From Rhodothermaceae bacterium (GTDB lineage: Bacteria > Bacteroidota > Rhodothermia > Rhodothermales > Rubricoccaceae), in contig JABDIZ010000064.1 of NCBI GenBank assembly GCA_013003465.1, positions 1 to 8,059 of the forward strand: 8,059 nt of DNA, in the 5' to 3' direction. Under the pieces are notes generated by a model. The model had not been told where the DNA came from. It saw nothing but the letters and a program-made list of their open reading frames with translations, and made no database searches. Shown piece by piece: positions 1-5,976 of the stretch. The number at the start of each line of letters is the position of its first letter. The stretch's first letter is position 1. The translations under genes were made by a program, and so were the position numbers.

Positions 1-255
1 GTGATGGGCGGCGTGTACCTGTTTGGCCTGATGCTGCTGGCCTTAGGCTCCGATGGCTGCCGGAGCACCGCGGGGCTGGATGGCGTATTCATGCTCTGGA
101 GTGCGATGTGTCTGCTCGCCCTGTTTATTCCGCCCGGCATGCTCGTCTGGAAGGCACGATGGCAACCCGCGCTACTCTCGCTCCTCGGCTCCCTGGGCCT
201 GGCGATGGTGGGCTTCGGCCTCGCCTTCGCCCTCCTCATCCGGACCTGTGCCTGA
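1..255 (+). CDS. Small hydrophobic membrane protein, 5' end uncertain or cut off
   Basis: The frame is open from the first base and ends in TGA at 253-255, giving 84 residues if the GTG at 1 or the ATG at 4 is the start. The gene may begin before the window. Three hydrophobic stretches are visible, at about residues 3-16, 29-50 and 56-81, the last two separated by a short basic turn (KARWQ). This suggests a small integral membrane protein with three helices. Two cysteines lie in the first loop and after the first part of helix 2. I recognise no family and assign no function. It ends 13 bp before the glycosyltransferase start on the same strand, so co-transcription is plausible. The membrane call comes from composition only. 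Confidence 0.6.
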   Translation: MMGGVYLFGLMLLALGSDGCRSTAGLDGVFMLWSAMCLLALFIPPGMLVWKARWQPALLSLLGSLGLAMVGFGLAFALLIRTCA

Positions 256-268
256 TGCCTCTGCTAGT

Positions 269-1498
269 ATGCGAATCCTCTTCACGATGACCGGCGGTTG
301 GGGGACGGGCAGCGGCACCGTCGTGGCCGCCCTCGCCGACCGGCTGCACGACCTCGGCCACACGGTCGGCATCCTCTACCCGGATACCCGGGACGCACCT
401 GACGTGGACGTGCCCGCGCCGGACGCCGAGCATTTGCTCTGGACGTTTCCCATTGTGCTGGAAGGCGTGGAGTTGTACACGTTCCCGCTGATGATCCCGG
501 ACCCCAACCCGGCCAACTTCGACGGGGCCTGGACGTACAGCGCACTCACGCAGGCGCAACTCGATCTGTTTCTGTCGAGCTTCCGCGCGCGCCTCGCCGA
601 GGTCGTCGCGGCGTTTCGGCCCGACGTGATCGAGTGCCAGCACGTCTGGGCGATGCCCTACGCCGCTTCCGAACTGGGCCTGCCATACTTCGTGATGGCG
701 CACCACTCGGATCAGATGGCCTTCCACCAGGACACGCGCATGCGCCCCTACGCGACCCACGCCGCACGCCAGGCCGAGAACGTATTCGCGCTCTCGGAGG
801 GTAACAAAGCGGAGATCGTGGGCCTCTACGGCGTGCTGCCCGAAGAGGTGATCGTGATGGGCAACGGCTACGACCGTGAGGTCTTCCGGCCGATCGAAGT
901 AAACCGGGCTGCATTGCTTGCTGCCCACGACCTCACCATTCCAGCCGAGGCTCCACTCGTCACCTTCGCGGGCAAACTTTCCAAAACCAAGGGCGTGGAC
1001 ATCATTCTGGAAGCGAACCGGCTTCTCCGCGAGCGCCTCGCCGTCCCGCCCCACCTCCTCCTCTTCGGCTCCGGCAAGCTGGAAGAGACGCTCGATCCGA
1101 ACCGCCCCGAGGCGTACAGCCGCGAAGGCTGCCACTTCCTGGGCCACCAGCCCTACGCGGTCGTCCGCGATTTCCACAACGCCGCGCGCCTGAGCATCAT
1201 GCCGTCGCGGGCGGAGGGCTTCGGCCTCGCGGCACTTGAAGCGATGGGGTGCGGCCTCCCGGTCGTCGTGACGCGCCTCGGCGGGCCCGACTCGTACAGC
1301 GTCGGTCCGATCATTGAGCCCGAGGAGCCCGAGGCCCTCGCCGACGCCATGGAGGCCGTGCTGGCGATGCCGGACGACCCCTACGCCGCGCTCTGCGACG
1401 AGGCCCTGCGCGTGGCGCGCACGTTTTCGTGGGAGGCCGTCGTAGACAAGCGACTGCGGTATTTTCGCGAGGCCCCTGCCCTTCCGTCTGAAGCATGA
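269..1498 (+). CDS. GT4-type (GT-B fold) glycosyltransferase
   Basis: 409 residues, a usual length for family 4 retaining glycosyltransferases, which transfer a sugar from an activated donor to an acceptor. The N-terminal Rossmann half opens with MRILF and the Gly-rich loop GGWGTGSGT (residues 9-17), as in acceptor-binding domains. HVWAMPYAA (125-133) and AHHSDQ (144-149) are typical of this half. The donor-binding half starts near 229 with VTFAGKLSKTKGVD (231-244) and continues through HFLGHQ (289-294). It carries the diagnostic E-x7-E motif, E316 and E324, inside EGFGLAALEAMGCGLPVVV. There is no signal peptide or membrane segment, so the enzyme is probably cytoplasmic or peripheral. I chose the ATG at 269 because the open frame upstream (from 53) only shadows the preceding gene, and residue 1 here matches the usual family start. 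No Shine-Dalgarno sequence is seen. Donor and acceptor are unknown; LPS, exopolysaccharide or glycolipid synthesis are all possible. Confidence 0.9.
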   Translation: MRILFTMTGGWGTGSGTVVAALADRLHDLGHTVGILYPDTRDAPDVDVPAPDAEHLLWTFPIVLEGVELYTFPLMIPDPNPANFDGAWTYSALTQAQLDLFLSSFRARLAEVVAAFRPDVIECQHVWAMPYAASELGLPYFVMAHHSDQMAFHQDTRMRPYATHAARQAENVFALSEGNKAEIVGLYGVLPEEVIVMGNGYDREVFRPIEVNRAALLAAHDLTIPAEAPLVTFAGKLSKTKGVDIILEANRLLRERLAVPPHLLLFGSGKLEETLDPNRPEAYSREGCHFLGHQPYAVVRDFHNAARLSIMPSRAEGFGLAALEAMGCGLPVVVTRLGGPDSYSVGPIIEPEEPEALADAMEAVLAMPDDPYAALCDEALRVARTFSWEAVVDKRLRYFREAPALPSEA

Positions 1499-1944
1499 TT
1501 CGTCCGATCACGGCGGCCGAAACCCGTCCGCTCCGCGCCGCCATCCTGCGCCCCGGCCAGCCGCCCGCCAAGCTCGTCTACCCCGGCGATGATCACCCTG
1601 ACGGATTTCATGCAGGGGCTTTCAAGAACGACCACCTCGTCGGCATCGCGACGATCTACCCGGAGCCGTCACCAGAAGCCTACCGTGCAGAAATGCCTGC
1701 GGGACTCGCTTTCCGCCTGCGCGGCATGGCAACGACCCCGGAGGTGCGCGGCGAGGGCTTCGGGCGGGGATTGCTGGAAGCCTGCTTCGCCCACGTGCAG
1801 GCGAACGGCTCCGATCTCCTGTGGTGCAACGCCCGCATTGGTGCGCTGGCTTTCTACCAAACGCTCGGGCTCCAGACCATCGGTCCGGAGTTCGACATCC
1901 CCGGCATCGGCCCTCACTATGTGATGTGGGTGCAGTTGGGTTGA
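1495..1944 (+). CDS. GNAT-family N-acetyltransferase
   Basis: 149 residues, a normal size for a single-domain GCN5-related acetyltransferase, which moves an acetyl group from acetyl-CoA to an amine. The acetyl-CoA pyrophosphate loop (motif A) is clear: LRGMATTPEVRGEGFGRGLL, residues 75-94, with the R/Q-x-x-G-x-G/A signature at R85, G88 and G90. Motif B follows as CNARIGALAFYQTLGL (111-126), including the Tyr (Y121) that often acts as general acid in this family. The C-terminal segment EFDIPGIGPHYVMW (132-145) resembles the last strands of small GNATs of the ElaA-like or generic COG group. The ATG overlaps the glycosyltransferase stop as ATGA, so translational coupling is likely. The substrate is unknown. 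An amino sugar or an unrelated small amine both fit, since GNATs are often placed in operons without a shared pathway. Confidence 0.9.
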   Translation: MIRPITAAETRPLRAAILRPGQPPAKLVYPGDDHPDGFHAGAFKNDHLVGIATIYPEPSPEAYRAEMPAGLAFRLRGMATTPEVRGEGFGRGLLEACFAHVQANGSDLLWCNARIGALAFYQTLGLQTIGPEFDIPGIGPHYVMWVQLG

Positions 1945-2014
1945 AAGGTCCCGGTTGGATCGATGCAGGTTGGACAGCCACACCCACCAACCGCTCAACC
2001 TCAAGCCTTCCACC

Positions 2015-3460
2015 CTACCCGACGACGGGCAGTCCGAACGTAAAGGTCGTGCCCACGCCGGGCTCGCTCTCCACTTTGATGGCGCCACCGTGCAGGTCCA
2101 CGATCCGCTTGGCGATGGCGAGGCCGAGCCCGGCCCCGTCGCCTTGTGCGCGGGAGCGGCTGGCGTCGGCGCGAACGAAGCGCTCGAAGACATGGGGCAA
2201 GACTTCTGGCGAAATCCCGACGCCGGTGTCGGCAACCTCGACGCAGACCATTGCTCCGTCGTCCACCGGTCGGACTTCTACCGTGCCGCCCTCGGGGGTA
2301 TAGCGCAGGGCATTATCGAGGAGGTTGGTCAATACACGCTCGATCAAGCCGATGTCAGCGCGCACGAGGGGCAGGCCCGTCTCCGGCAGCACGGCTCGCA
2401 GCACGACGCCCCGCTTTTCAGCCTCTGGCTCGTACTGCATCACCACGTCCTGCATCAACTCGGCGATGGGGAACGCCTCGAAGTGCGGCTGCACCTGCCG
2501 CGCATCGAGCTTCGACAGGTCGAAGAGCTGCGTGACGAGGCTACCGAGGCGGCGTGTCTGCGCTAGCGCCACATCGACGTAGCGGCGGCGACGCTCCGGC
2601 GGGAGGCTCTCGGCCTTGAGTTGCAGCGTTTCGAGGTAGCCCTGTATCGAGGCGAGCGGGCTCCGCAGGTCGTGCGAGACGTTGGCGACGAGTTCACGCC
2701 GAAGGCGGTCGGCCCGGCGCATGTCCTCCATCTGGCCCTCGATCTGCTCGGCCATCGCGTTGAAGGCGGCGCTGAGGTGCCCAAGTTCATCGTTGGATTG
2801 GACCGTCACACGCCGGTCGATCTGCCCGCGCTCAAAGGCAGACACCGCCGCGCGCAGCGTAGTCAGGCGTCGGGAGAGCCACCAGAACAGCGCCAGCCCC
2901 ACGAGCGCCGTCAGCGCGAAGGCCAGGAGCGAGGCGCGCAGCGCGAGACGCCCGAACACCGGCCCCCGCAGGGAGGCCAGCACAGCATCGTAGTCCTCGC
3001 TCTGGAGGAGGAGGTAGAGGTAGCAGCCCTCCTGCCCCATCACCGAGATCGGCGAGACGCTGAAGGGGGCTTGCTCGCCCGGCCGCGAGGGATCGTCGCC
3101 GAGGATGGGGGCGGGCTCGTTGTAGAGGAACTGCATGATGGGGCCCAGCGCTACCCCTTCCAGTTGCGGGTCCTCCCCTCCGCCCATGAACCAGCCCTTG
3201 ATGGTCCCGTCGGCTTCGAGGAGGTAGACATCGAGGCGGCGGTTGATCTGCGTCATCCCGGCGATGATGCTGTCGATGGCGGCCTCATCGATGCCCTCGG
3301 TCAGGTACGGCTCGAAGCGCGGCGCGAGGTCGCTCGCGAGGTCTCGGTGCAGTTCCTGGTCAGCGGCCTCGGCCACATCGGCCGCCGCGTCGAGCGCCAG
3401 CAGCGCCAGCACGAGGCCGAGGCCGAGCAGCAGGACGAGAAAGAGCGCCGCGAGGCGCAC
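2015..3460 (-). CDS. Membrane sensor histidine kinase (HAMP-HisKA-HATPase_c)
   Basis: 481 residues from the GTG at 3460. Transmembrane helix 1 is at about 3-24, the extracytoplasmic sensor region at 25-170, helix 2 at 172-194, HAMP at 196-245, the dimerisation/phosphoacceptor domain at 251-317 and the ATPase domain at 364-479. The H-box NVSHDLRSPL puts the phosphorylated His at 263. The N-box is NLLDNALRYTPEGG (N379, N383), G1 is DTGVGIS (D411) and G2 is GDGAGLGLA. All catalytic elements are present, so it should autophosphorylate and pass phosphate to the adjacent response regulator. The sensor region of about 145 residues matches no domain I recognise, so its signal is unknown. The start is uncertain: the frame stays open to an ATG at 3658, inside the regulator gene (158-bp overlap), with no other ATG, GTG or TTG between. 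The stretch just before 3460 (LHWWQRFY) looks like a genuine cytoplasmic lead-in to helix 1, so an upstream CTG near 3480 is possible. Confidence 0.93.
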   Translation of the reverse strand: MRLAALFLVLLLGLGLVLALLALDAAADVAEAADQELHRDLASDLAPRFEPYLTEGIDEAAIDSIIAGMTQINRRLDVYLLEADGTIKGWFMGGGEDPQLEGVALGPIMQFLYNEPAPILGDDPSRPGEQAPFSVSPISVMGQEGCYLYLLLQSEDYDAVLASLRGPVFGRLALRASLLAFALTALVGLALFWWLSRRLTTLRAAVSAFERGQIDRRVTVQSNDELGHLSAAFNAMAEQIEGQMEDMRRADRLRRELVANVSHDLRSPLASIQGYLETLQLKAESLPPERRRRYVDVALAQTRRLGSLVTQLFDLSKLDARQVQPHFEAFPIAELMQDVVMQYEPEAEKRGVVLRAVLPETGLPLVRADIGLIERVLTNLLDNALRYTPEGGTVEVRPVDDGAMVCVEVADTGVGISPEVLPHVFERFVRADASRSRAQGDGAGLGLAIAKRIVDLHGGAIKVESEPGVGTTFTFGLPVVG

Positions 3461-3500
3461 GTAGAACCGCTGCCACCAGTGCAGGGGCGCGAGGGTTGCG

Positions 3501-4238
3501 CTAGGCGGCCTGCTCGTCAGGCTCGAGCTCTTCCCGTTCGGCGAACCGATACCCGACGCCCCAGACGGTGCGGATGAACTGGGGGTCTTCCGGCTCGGGC
3601 TCGATCTTTCCGCGGAGTCGGTTGATGTGGGAGTTGACGGTGTGGCTGTAGCCGGCATACTGGTAGCCCCAGACGAGATCGAGCAGTTCCTGACGGGAGA
3701 ACGCCCGGCCCGGATGGCGCGCGAACAGGGCGAGGAGGTCGAATTCCTTGGCGGTCAGGTCCACGGCTTTGCCGTAGAGCAGGACGGTGCGCTTGGAAGG
3801 TGAGATGTGGATCGGCCCCACCTCAATGTCGCGGCGGGCGTCGCCTTCGCTCTCGGTCCCGTCGAGGCGGCGGCGGCGGATGAGTGCTTTGACACGGGCC
3901 AGCAACTCGTGTACCGAGAAGGGCTTGGTCACGTAATCGTCGGCCCCCTGGTCAAGACCGACCACCTTGTCCATCTCCTCACTCTTGGCCGTGAGCATGA
4001 GGATGGGCGTGGGAATGCCCTCGGCGCGCAGCGTACGACACACGTCGAGCCCATCCATGCTCGGCAGCATCCGGTCCAGCAGAATCAACGCGTAGTCGCC
4101 CACGCGGGCGCGGTCGATCCCATCGCGACCATCGTCCACCACATCCACGCGGTAGCCGAGATCGCTCAGGTGCAATTCGAGGAGATCGGCTATGTCGGGG
4201 TCGTCCTCGACGATCAGGATGGCAGCCTGTACAGACAT
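3501..4238 (-). CDS. OmpR/PhoB-family response regulator
   Basis: 245 residues from the ATG at 4238. The receiver domain (about 5-120) has the acidic pocket E11/D12/D13, the phosphoacceptor D55 in LILLDRMLPSMDGL, the switch T83 in MLTAK and the invariant K105 in DYVTKPF. A winged-helix DNA-binding domain (about 136-233) follows, with DLTAKEFDLLALFARHPGR, LVWGY and the closing wing RTVWGVGYRF. It should act as a phosphorylation-controlled transcription factor for its histidine kinase partner, whose gene lies immediately downstream on the same strand. A short acidic tail (EREELEPDEQAA) extends past the wing. A TTG at 4259 would add seven residues, but the ATG gives the normal family start (MSVQAAILIVEDD). 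The target genes are unknown; autoregulation and control of the upstream spondin-type lipoprotein gene are inferences from position. Confidence 0.95.
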   Translation of the reverse strand: MSVQAAILIVEDDPDIADLLELHLSDLGYRVDVVDDGRDGIDRARVGDYALILLDRMLPSMDGLDVCRTLRAEGIPTPILMLTAKSEEMDKVVGLDQGADDYVTKPFSVHELLARVKALIRRRRLDGTESEGDARRDIEVGPIHISPSKRTVLLYGKAVDLTAKEFDLLALFARHPGRAFSRQELLDLVWGYQYAGYSHTVNSHINRLRGKIEPEPEDPQFIRTVWGVGYRFAEREELEPDEQAA

Positions 4239-4245
4239 GGCATCG

Positions 4246-4257
4246 GGGCGTACGCCC
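4246..4257. promoter_or_regulatory. 12-bp perfect palindrome just upstream of the response regulator
   Basis: GGGCGTACGCCC reads the same on both strands and ends 8 bp before the regulator ATG. Its TACGCCC half recurs as a direct repeat at 4286-4292, and an 11-bp dyad (CTACG-g-CGTAG) sits at 4297-4307. Together they could be an operator or a hairpin over the ribosome-loading region. A 12-bp palindrome is expected a couple of times by chance in a window this size, so only its position is suggestive. Confidence 0.22.
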
Positions 4258-4355
4258 AAAAGAGAAAAGTCAACAACGAAATGGATACGCCCCAGGCTAC
4301 GGCGTAGGGTCCCGCCGACGTCTCACAGAACGATACACAACGACCAAGAGGCCGC

Positions 4356-5783
4356 TCAGGGAGCCACGTCCGGCGTGATGGTCACCCGCAGCAGGGATGG
4401 GATGTCCGGGTAGGTGAACCCATCGTCCCGGCTCCCGATGCGCGTGATGACGCCTTCTCCCTCCGGGCCGGTATTGGGCTCGGGCTGGCGAATGGGCTGG
4501 AACGCGCCGACGCCAGGCTCCTCGTCACCTTCGGTCCCGGCATCAAAGAAGCGCAGCCGCACGGTGATATCCCCGGCTAGGGGCTCTTCACGGGTAAAGA
4601 GACTGAGCCCTTCGGGCTCCATGCCATAGAAAAGATCGTTCGACTGAACGTACATCATGGCCAGGGTCAGGCGGTCTCCCCGCTCTGCTTCGATGGTGAA
4701 CGAAAAGGTTTCACCCGGCCCGATCGGCCCATCTACCGACGCCGTAGTCCCCCGCAAGAAGGTCTCGGAAGCCTTCACATTCTCATCGCTTGCGAAGGCC
4801 GCGGCGAGTATGGCGGGGTCGCCATCCTCGGCCAGGCGCTCGATGCCTTCGGAAGCGGCATTGCCCAGGGTAAAGAACGTAAAGGTGTTGCTATGGACCG
4901 CAAAGGCACCGGGCGAGATTAGCGCCGTGACCCCGGTCTCGGGTTCCAGCTCCTCGGCCCACGGGAGCGGTTCTCCATCTTCGGCCAGCCGCTCGATGCC
5001 TTCTGTAGCAGGCTGGCCCACCTCGAAGAAAGAATAGGAGGCATTGTGGACGGCCCACACCACGGGCGAGAGTGTAACCGGGCGACACCCGTCGGGCGGT
5101 GGGGTGAGCGTGCAGCCATTGGGGTTGCTCTGGCTGGGATCGGACTCGTTCAGAATGCGAATCAGGAACTCATTCTCGGCCACATACGCCACCGTGGCGC
5201 GCAGCACGGTCACGGCCTCGGGATACGAAAATCCGGCGATGTCTGTCCCTCCATCTGGGATGATCTGAATAGTCCCCCCTTCAGTTGGCCCCACGTTCGT
5301 GTCGTCATCCCCCGGGTCACCGGGCTGCGTGGTCCCTGCCGCGGGTTCTTCGTTGGGTTCAGTGCCTGCATCGAACAGGACGATTTCGCTGGTCACATCC
5401 TCCTGCCCGTTCATCCCTCGCGGCGTGCCATCAGCATTGTACAGCGGTATCCCTTCCGGCCCAAAGGAGTAGAACAGGTCATTCGACTCGACAAACATCA
5501 GAGCCACATTGAGCCGCATCTCTTCACCCGGGACGGTGTTGGGCGGCGCCGTGATGGTGAACTCGAAGCCTTCGCCGGGCAGGGCGGGGCGCGCCAGGTT
5601 CGAATTGATCGGCCGCTCAATCGCCCCGCTCTTCAGCACGGGGTAAGACGAGCCAATGTTAGCAATTTCAATGGTGAACGCCTGAAGACCATCACCGGAC
5701 GTGCCGCCACTGCTATCACACGCCACTCCCACTGTGAGCAACACGGCCGCCATTACGGCGACACTGGCCAACCGAAGACCCAT
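4356..5783 (-). CDS. Spondin_N-type lipoprotein with two domain units
   Basis: 475 residues. The N-terminus is a lipoprotein-like signal: MGLRLASVAVMAAVLLTVGV, then A21-C22 and a Ser/Gly linker. The lipobox is imperfect, with Gly at -3. The mature protein carries two units resembling the bacterial Spondin_N family. Unit 1 (about 36-195) has ESNDLFYSFGPEGIPLY (99-115), DAGTE (138-142) and GFSYP (184-188). Unit 2 (about 196-472) has QSNDLFYGMEPEGLSLF (380-396), DAGTE (414-418), EEPGVG (421-426) and GFTYP (455-459). The EGIERLAEDG module occurs twice inside unit 2 and not in unit 1. An acidic Asp-rich linker near 155-162 might bind cations. Two cysteines (224, 233) could form a disulphide. It is probably an outer-membrane or surface-anchored protein; the molecular role of bacterial spondin domains is poorly known. 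I chose the ATG at 5783 because it gives a compact signal peptide; a GTG at 5828 would add 15 mostly hydrophobic residues. Confidence 0.85.
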   Translation of the reverse strand: MGLRLASVAVMAAVLLTVGVACDSSGGTSGDGLQAFTIEIANIGSSYPVLKSGAIERPINSNLARPALPGEGFEFTITAPPNTVPGEEMRLNVALMFVESNDLFYSFGPEGIPLYNADGTPRGMNGQEDVTSEIVLFDAGTEPNEEPAAGTTQPGDPGDDDTNVGPTEGGTIQIIPDGGTDIAGFSYPEAVTVLRATVAYVAENEFLIRILNESDPSQSNPNGCTLTPPPDGCRPVTLSPVVWAVHNASYSFFEVGQPATEGIERLAEDGEPLPWAEELEPETGVTALISPGAFAVHSNTFTFFTLGNAASEGIERLAEDGDPAILAAAFASDENVKASETFLRGTTASVDGPIGPGETFSFTIEAERGDRLTLAMMYVQSNDLFYGMEPEGLSLFTREEPLAGDITVRLRFFDAGTEGDEEPGVGAFQPIRQPEPNTGPEGEGVITRIGSRDDGFTYPDIPSLLRVTITPDVAP

Positions 5784-5976
5784 GAGCGTAATCGAGAAAA
5801 AGAGGAAAAGCGCTTCCAGCTTGAACACTCAAGCGAGCGCCGAGGCCAGATCTAACCTAAACAATACGCGCGGTCTCCCCAAGCGAATCCGCCCCGAGTC
5901 GCCGATACGCCTTTTCGTTCTCGGACAATCCGGGAATCGTACCTTACTCGCCCACTCCCCGACCTGGCGTTGACTT
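5784..5976. promoter_or_regulatory. Divergent intergenic region between the spondin-type and HMG-CoA reductase genes
   Basis: 193 bp with the two genes facing away from each other, so it should hold both promoters. On the + strand TACCTTAC at 5940-5947 partly matches the Bacteroidota -7 element (TAnnTTTG) and would leave a leader of about 20-25 nt before the reductase ATG, but no clear -33 element is seen. On the - strand TAGATCTG (5848-5855 region) matches five of six fixed positions, again without a good -33 partner. The promoter calls are weak; the divergent layout is certain. Neither start has a Shine-Dalgarno sequence. Confidence 0.4.
5819..5834. promoter_or_regulatory. Inverted repeat upstream of the spondin-type lipoprotein gene
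   Basis: GCTTGA and TCAAGC form perfect 6-bp arms around the 4-nt spacer ACAC, lying 35 bp upstream of the lipoprotein ATG. The size and place suit a dimeric regulator operator or a small leader hairpin. It is a short motif, so chance is possible. It lacks the tandem direct-repeat layout usual for OmpR-family regulators. Confidence 0.25.

Noticed and set aside
53..268. N-terminal extension of the glycosyltransferase from an upstream ATG
   Set aside because: The extension overlaps the preceding membrane-protein gene and is Ser/Pro/Trp/Arg-rich; the family start fits the ATG at 269.
236..1177. Long open frame on the minus strand opposite the glycosyltransferase
   Set aside because: It lies wholly antisense to a gene with clear family motifs, and its translation has no recognisable domain; an artefact of high GC content.
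1945..2014. GGTTGG/CCAACC hairpin in the convergent gap as a bidirectional terminator
   Set aside because: Arms are only 6 bp (1968-1973 and 1987-1992) with a 13-nt loop and no T-run; too weak to call, although a terminator is expected between convergent genes.
2621..3577. 318-codon plus-strand frame opposite the histidine kinase
   Set aside because: The translation is low-complexity (Arg/Glu/Gly/Val/His-rich) with no motif, while the minus strand carries a complete kinase.
4239..4259. TTG start for the response regulator
   Set aside because: The ATG at 4238 gives the standard receiver-domain N-terminus, and the seven added residues show nothing conserved.
3807..4307. 166-codon plus-strand frame opposite the response regulator
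   Set aside because: Antisense to all conserved receiver residues of the regulator; no family resemblance.
5046..5855. 269-codon plus-strand frame opposite the lipoprotein gene
   Set aside because: No domain or signal peptide; the opposite strand has a signal peptide and repeated domain motifs.
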